The notes under the pieces were generated by a model. The model searched no databases, had not been told where the DNA came from, and saw only the letters and a program-made list of their open reading frames with translations. From an uncultured Eubacteriales bacterium (GTDB taxonomy: Bacteria > Bacillota > Clostridia > Oscillospirales > Oscillospiraceae), in the NCBI GenBank assembly GCA_958402445.1, contig CATXTO010000002.1:1-64000 (forward strand): a stretch of DNA of 64,000 nt, written 5' to 3'. Made by a program: the position numbers and the translations under genes. Each line of letters begins with the position of its first letter. The stretch's first letter is position 1. This document shows, piece by piece, positions 61,685 through 64,000 of the stretch.

Positions 61685-62404
61685 CTATACAGAAGCGGTT
61701 TGGCTGTGAACCGGTTGAAGGGCTTCGTTCCAGCGCCGTCCAACGGCCCGATGAATGAGGTAGAGGTAGGGCAGACCCATGTTGGTCTCCAAAAGAGAGT
61801 TTACCAAAAGAGTTTGCAGGCTTTGGTTGCGAATCCCGGAAATTAAAAGGACGAACTCCCAGCCGAACTGCACCAAAATTCCGATGGCCAAAATCCAAAG
61901 AAGCGGCGCTTTTTTCTCCGGCTCCCGGCAACGGACATTGTGGACACACAACAAGGCGTATCCGATAAACAGAAGTAACGCCATGACGCCGTGATAGCTG
62001 TTGGTTCCACGGAAAATCGAGATTTCCGGAAAGCCTGCGCCAAAATTCTGCGACAGAAGCGCGGTGGCAAACCAGCCAGAGACGATGAGCAGGGACCATT
62101 CCAAGGCATGGCCATCTCGGTCTAGCCAGAGCCAAATCCATACAAAGTTGGTAAAGCCGTAGCTGATCGACAGCCACAGCAGAAACCAAAACGGGTCGGC
62201 GCCCACCACCTGCCGCGTTCCTAGCCACTGGTAAAATATGCCATAATCCACGACAAAGTACAAAAGGCCGCCCAGCAAGCCGACAAAGATGGCCTGATAA
62301 CGTTTTGTCCAGAGCAGGACGCCAAGGACCGTCAGCAAGAAGGTGAAATCCAGCCAGATGTAAAGCGTATTCATGGTTCGAGCTGCAATGACCTCTTGAA
62401 GCAC
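61685..62404 (-). CDS. Seven-segment integral membrane protein, unknown
   Basis: A 239-residue protein with about seven hydrophobic segments (for example LDFTFLLTVLGVLLWTKRYQ and ILAIGILVQFGWEFVLLISG) and Trp/Tyr-rich loops. I chose GTG 62404 because AAAGGAGG lies exactly seven bases upstream; ATG 62374 and ATG 62434 have poorer sites. Family and function are not recognised. trmO follows. Confidence 0.7.
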   Translation of the reverse strand: MLQEVIAARTMNTLYIWLDFTFLLTVLGVLLWTKRYQAIFVGLLGGLLYFVVDYGIFYQWLGTRQVVGADPFWFLLWLSISYGFTNFVWIWLWLDRDGHALEWSLLIVSGWFATALLSQNFGAGFPEISIFRGTNSYHGVMALLLFIGYALLCVHNVRCREPEKKAPLLWILAIGILVQFGWEFVLLISGIRNQSLQTLLVNSLLETNMGLPYLYLIHRAVGRRWNEALQPVHSQTASV

Positions 62405-62522
62405 AGGGATTCCTCCTTTGACTATTTCTTTCATACCTATGTAAGCGGGAGGCCCGGGGGCTGGGAAGGTAGAACGCGCCTGGTCGGCAGACCCACAGGA
62501 CCTCTGAAAAATGAGCGTTTTT

Positions 62523-62566
62523 AAAAAAGAACGCCGCCGTGAACCATGCACAGTTCGCGGCGGCGT
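62523..62566 (-). terminator. Terminator after tRNA-Leu
   Basis: A 14-bp stem ACGCCGCCGCGAAC with one G-T mismatch and its complement, followed by TTCTTTTTT on the minus strand. Confidence 0.9.
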
Positions 62567-62651
62567 GGTGCAAGAGAGGAGACTCGAACTCCCACGGCGG
62601 TTGCCACACGCACCTCAAACGTGCTTGTCTACCGATTCCAACACTCTTGCA
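62566..62651 (-). tRNA. tRNA-Leu (GAG)
   Basis: An 86-nt class II tRNA: acceptor TGCAAGA/TCTTGCA, anticodon loop TTGAGGT with GAG, long variable arm, T-loop TTCGAGT and encoded CCA. Confidence 0.95.
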
Positions 62652-62744
62652 ATTCATAGATAGCGGTTGTTATTATACTGGTATCGGTGGATTTTGTCAA
62701 CTCCTTTTTATGGTCTTCTCCGCCCAGCCAAGCTACGTGACTTT

Positions 62745-64000
62745 ACGCGCCACTTACGTGGCGCGACGAAACTGACTCACTTACTCCTGTGGTCAAAATG
62801 ACATTTCAATCCACGCGCCACTTACGTGGCGCGACAACTTGCCATGAATAACGATATTTTACTTGAAGGATTTCAATCCACGCGCCACTTACGTGGCGCG
62901 ACCAGAGCTATAAGGCGGTTAGAAAATCTCGACATAGTATTTCAATCCACGCGCCACTTACGTGGCGCGACCCACCCGAAACGTGGCCGTGTTTTGCACA
63001 ATCGAATTTCAATCCACGCGCCACTTACGTGGCGCGACCTTCGGCTACGGCTACGGCTACGAAAACGGCATAAATTTCAATCCACGCGCCACTTACGTGG
63101 CGCGACTCCAGAGACGGCCAGGAAATAACGATGGTCGATACATTTCAATCCACGCGCCACTTACGTGGCGCGACGGAGAAACCTTTGTATTGCTGACGAG
63201 ATAGTGAAATTTCAATCCACGCGCCACTTACGTGGCGCGACCCACCTGGCCTGCCTCCTTTTTGTCTATTATAGGAATTTCAATCCACGCGCCACTTACG
63301 TGGCGCGACTTCTCAATCACGTACCTTCCGCCCTCCAGCAAATATTTCAATCCACGCGCCACTTACGTGGCGCGACGCGCAGACCTCCAGGGCGCAAACC
63401 TCCATGATGCATTTCAATCCACGCGCCACTTACGTGGCGCGACCTGCCCAAGCAAGCTCGGAGAGCTTTTTAAGAGCATTTCAATCCACGCGCCACTTAC
63501 GTGGCGCGACTCCCCAAAAAACGCGGAACACGCAGAGCAGGAGTATTTCAATCCACGCGCCACTTACGTGGCGCGACCAGCACGGGCACGGCACTGGGCC
63601 TTGCCACGACAATTTCAATCCACGCGCCACTTACGTGGCGCGACACACGCTGTCGATCTTACCATCTTTGCCGTTGGGGATTTCAATCCACGCGCCACTT
63701 ACGTGGCGCGACAGGGACACTTATAGCAGTGCCTACGAGAGTATCACAATTTCAATCCACGCGCCACTTACGTGGCGCGACGTCCGGCAATCCGCTTCGT
63801 TGCCCCGGACAGCAAATTTCAATCCACGCGCCACTTACGTGGCGCGACGAGCTCGTACAGAGCGCCAAGCCGAACTGTCATAATTTCAATCCACGCGCCA
63901 CTTACGTGGCGCGACGGCCTATTATGACCGGTCTATCGAGGATGCCACGGATTTCAATCCACGCGCCACTTACGTGGCGCGACCTTAATTATAATGTGCG
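62745..64000 (-). CRISPR. CRISPR array, type I-C-like repeat, runs off the right edge
   Basis: Eighteen identical 33-bp repeats start at 62803, 62870, 62939, 63006, 63074, 63142, 63209, 63277, 63344, 63411, 63478, 63545, 63612, 63680, 63749, 63816, 63883 and 63951. A truncated 23-base repeat lies at 62745-62767. There are 18 complete spacers of 34-36 bp and a partial one at the edge. Read on the minus strand, the repeat begins GTCGCGCCAC and ends GTGGATTGAAAT, as in type I-C. The truncated left repeat marks the leader-distal end, so leader and cas genes should lie right of 64000. Confidence 0.97.

Noticed and set aside
61680..62657. 325-codon minus-strand frame overlapping the membrane protein
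   Set aside because: It lies in another frame of the same strand, runs through tRNA-Leu and its translation is Arg/Pro-rich; the 61685-62404 frame has seven clean membrane segments and an ideal ribosome site.
62826..63883. Plus-strand frames translating the CRISPR array
   Set aside because: They consist of repeated repeat-derived peptides (FQSTRHLRGAT and ISIHAPLTWRD) and are not genes.

Overview
The window reads as a chromosomal segment of an anaerobic, spore-forming, moderately GC-rich Clostridia, most like the Oscillospiraceae (Flavonifractor/Oscillibacter type). This is inferred from strong AGGAGG ribosome sites, YlmH, DUF896, YugP and YtaF homologues, anaerobic NrdG, FeoAB, a BaiN-type flavoprotein, Cys-pair surface repeats and a type I-C-like CRISPR repeat. 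There is no rRNA, phage structural module or transposase. Five tRNA genes are present (Thr, Trp, Met/Ile2, Ser, Leu).

Layout. 1-5.7 kb: the start of a very large secreted modular protein on the minus strand. It has two transcobalamin-like (DUF4430) domains and lies behind a sigma-A promoter, a cobalamin riboswitch and an intrinsic terminator. 5.7-19 kb: housekeeping genes (class I amidotransferase, DUF896, YlmH, two flavoproteins, CPBP protease, two CobW-type GTPases, YgiQ radical SAM enzyme, SSB-like protein, FeoAB). 19-27.7 kb: a non-coding stretch of five consecutive hairpins, an ABC exporter, a MATE exporter, an amino-sugar operon (NahK-like kinase, ROK protein, NagA) behind a ~200-nt leader, and a metal exporter. 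28-29.3 kb: an AT-rich DUF3888 gene and three tRNAs. 29.4-41 kb: small alarmone synthetase, S9 peptidase, an MBOAT/SGNH glycan O-acylation pair, a heterodimeric ABC exporter with one degenerate ATP site, a lipoprotein-like NagZ-family GH3 enzyme and a GNAT acetyltransferase.

41-47 kb: a BlaI/BlaR1-type regulatory pair driving a MacB-like ABC transporter, with two operator dyads over the promoter. Next to it, between this cluster and tRNA-Ser, is a lone AT-rich nuclease-helicase gene, a defence candidate. 47-52 kb: accessory genes, including a frameshifted PPOX-family gene, small unknown proteins, YtaF with three very short downstream ORFs, and a dispersed ~95-bp repeat whose second copy is at 58.8 kb. 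52-60.4 kb: dUTPase, NrdG, an alpha/beta hydrolase, PAP2, TIGR04255 and YugP proteins, a DMT exporter divergent from a Crp/Fnr regulator with a palindrome between them, a DAK-related small protein and an Fe-S aldo/keto reductase. 60.6-64 kb: a degenerate three-repeat CRISPR remnant, TrmO, a membrane protein, tRNA-Leu, and the trailer end of a CRISPR array with 18 full repeats that runs off the right edge. Its cas genes are not in the window.

The most unusual items are the B12-riboswitch-controlled surface protein, the five-hairpin element at 19.15-19.41 kb, the Cys/His-repeat CobW GTPase and the tRNA-Ser-proximal nuclease-helicase.
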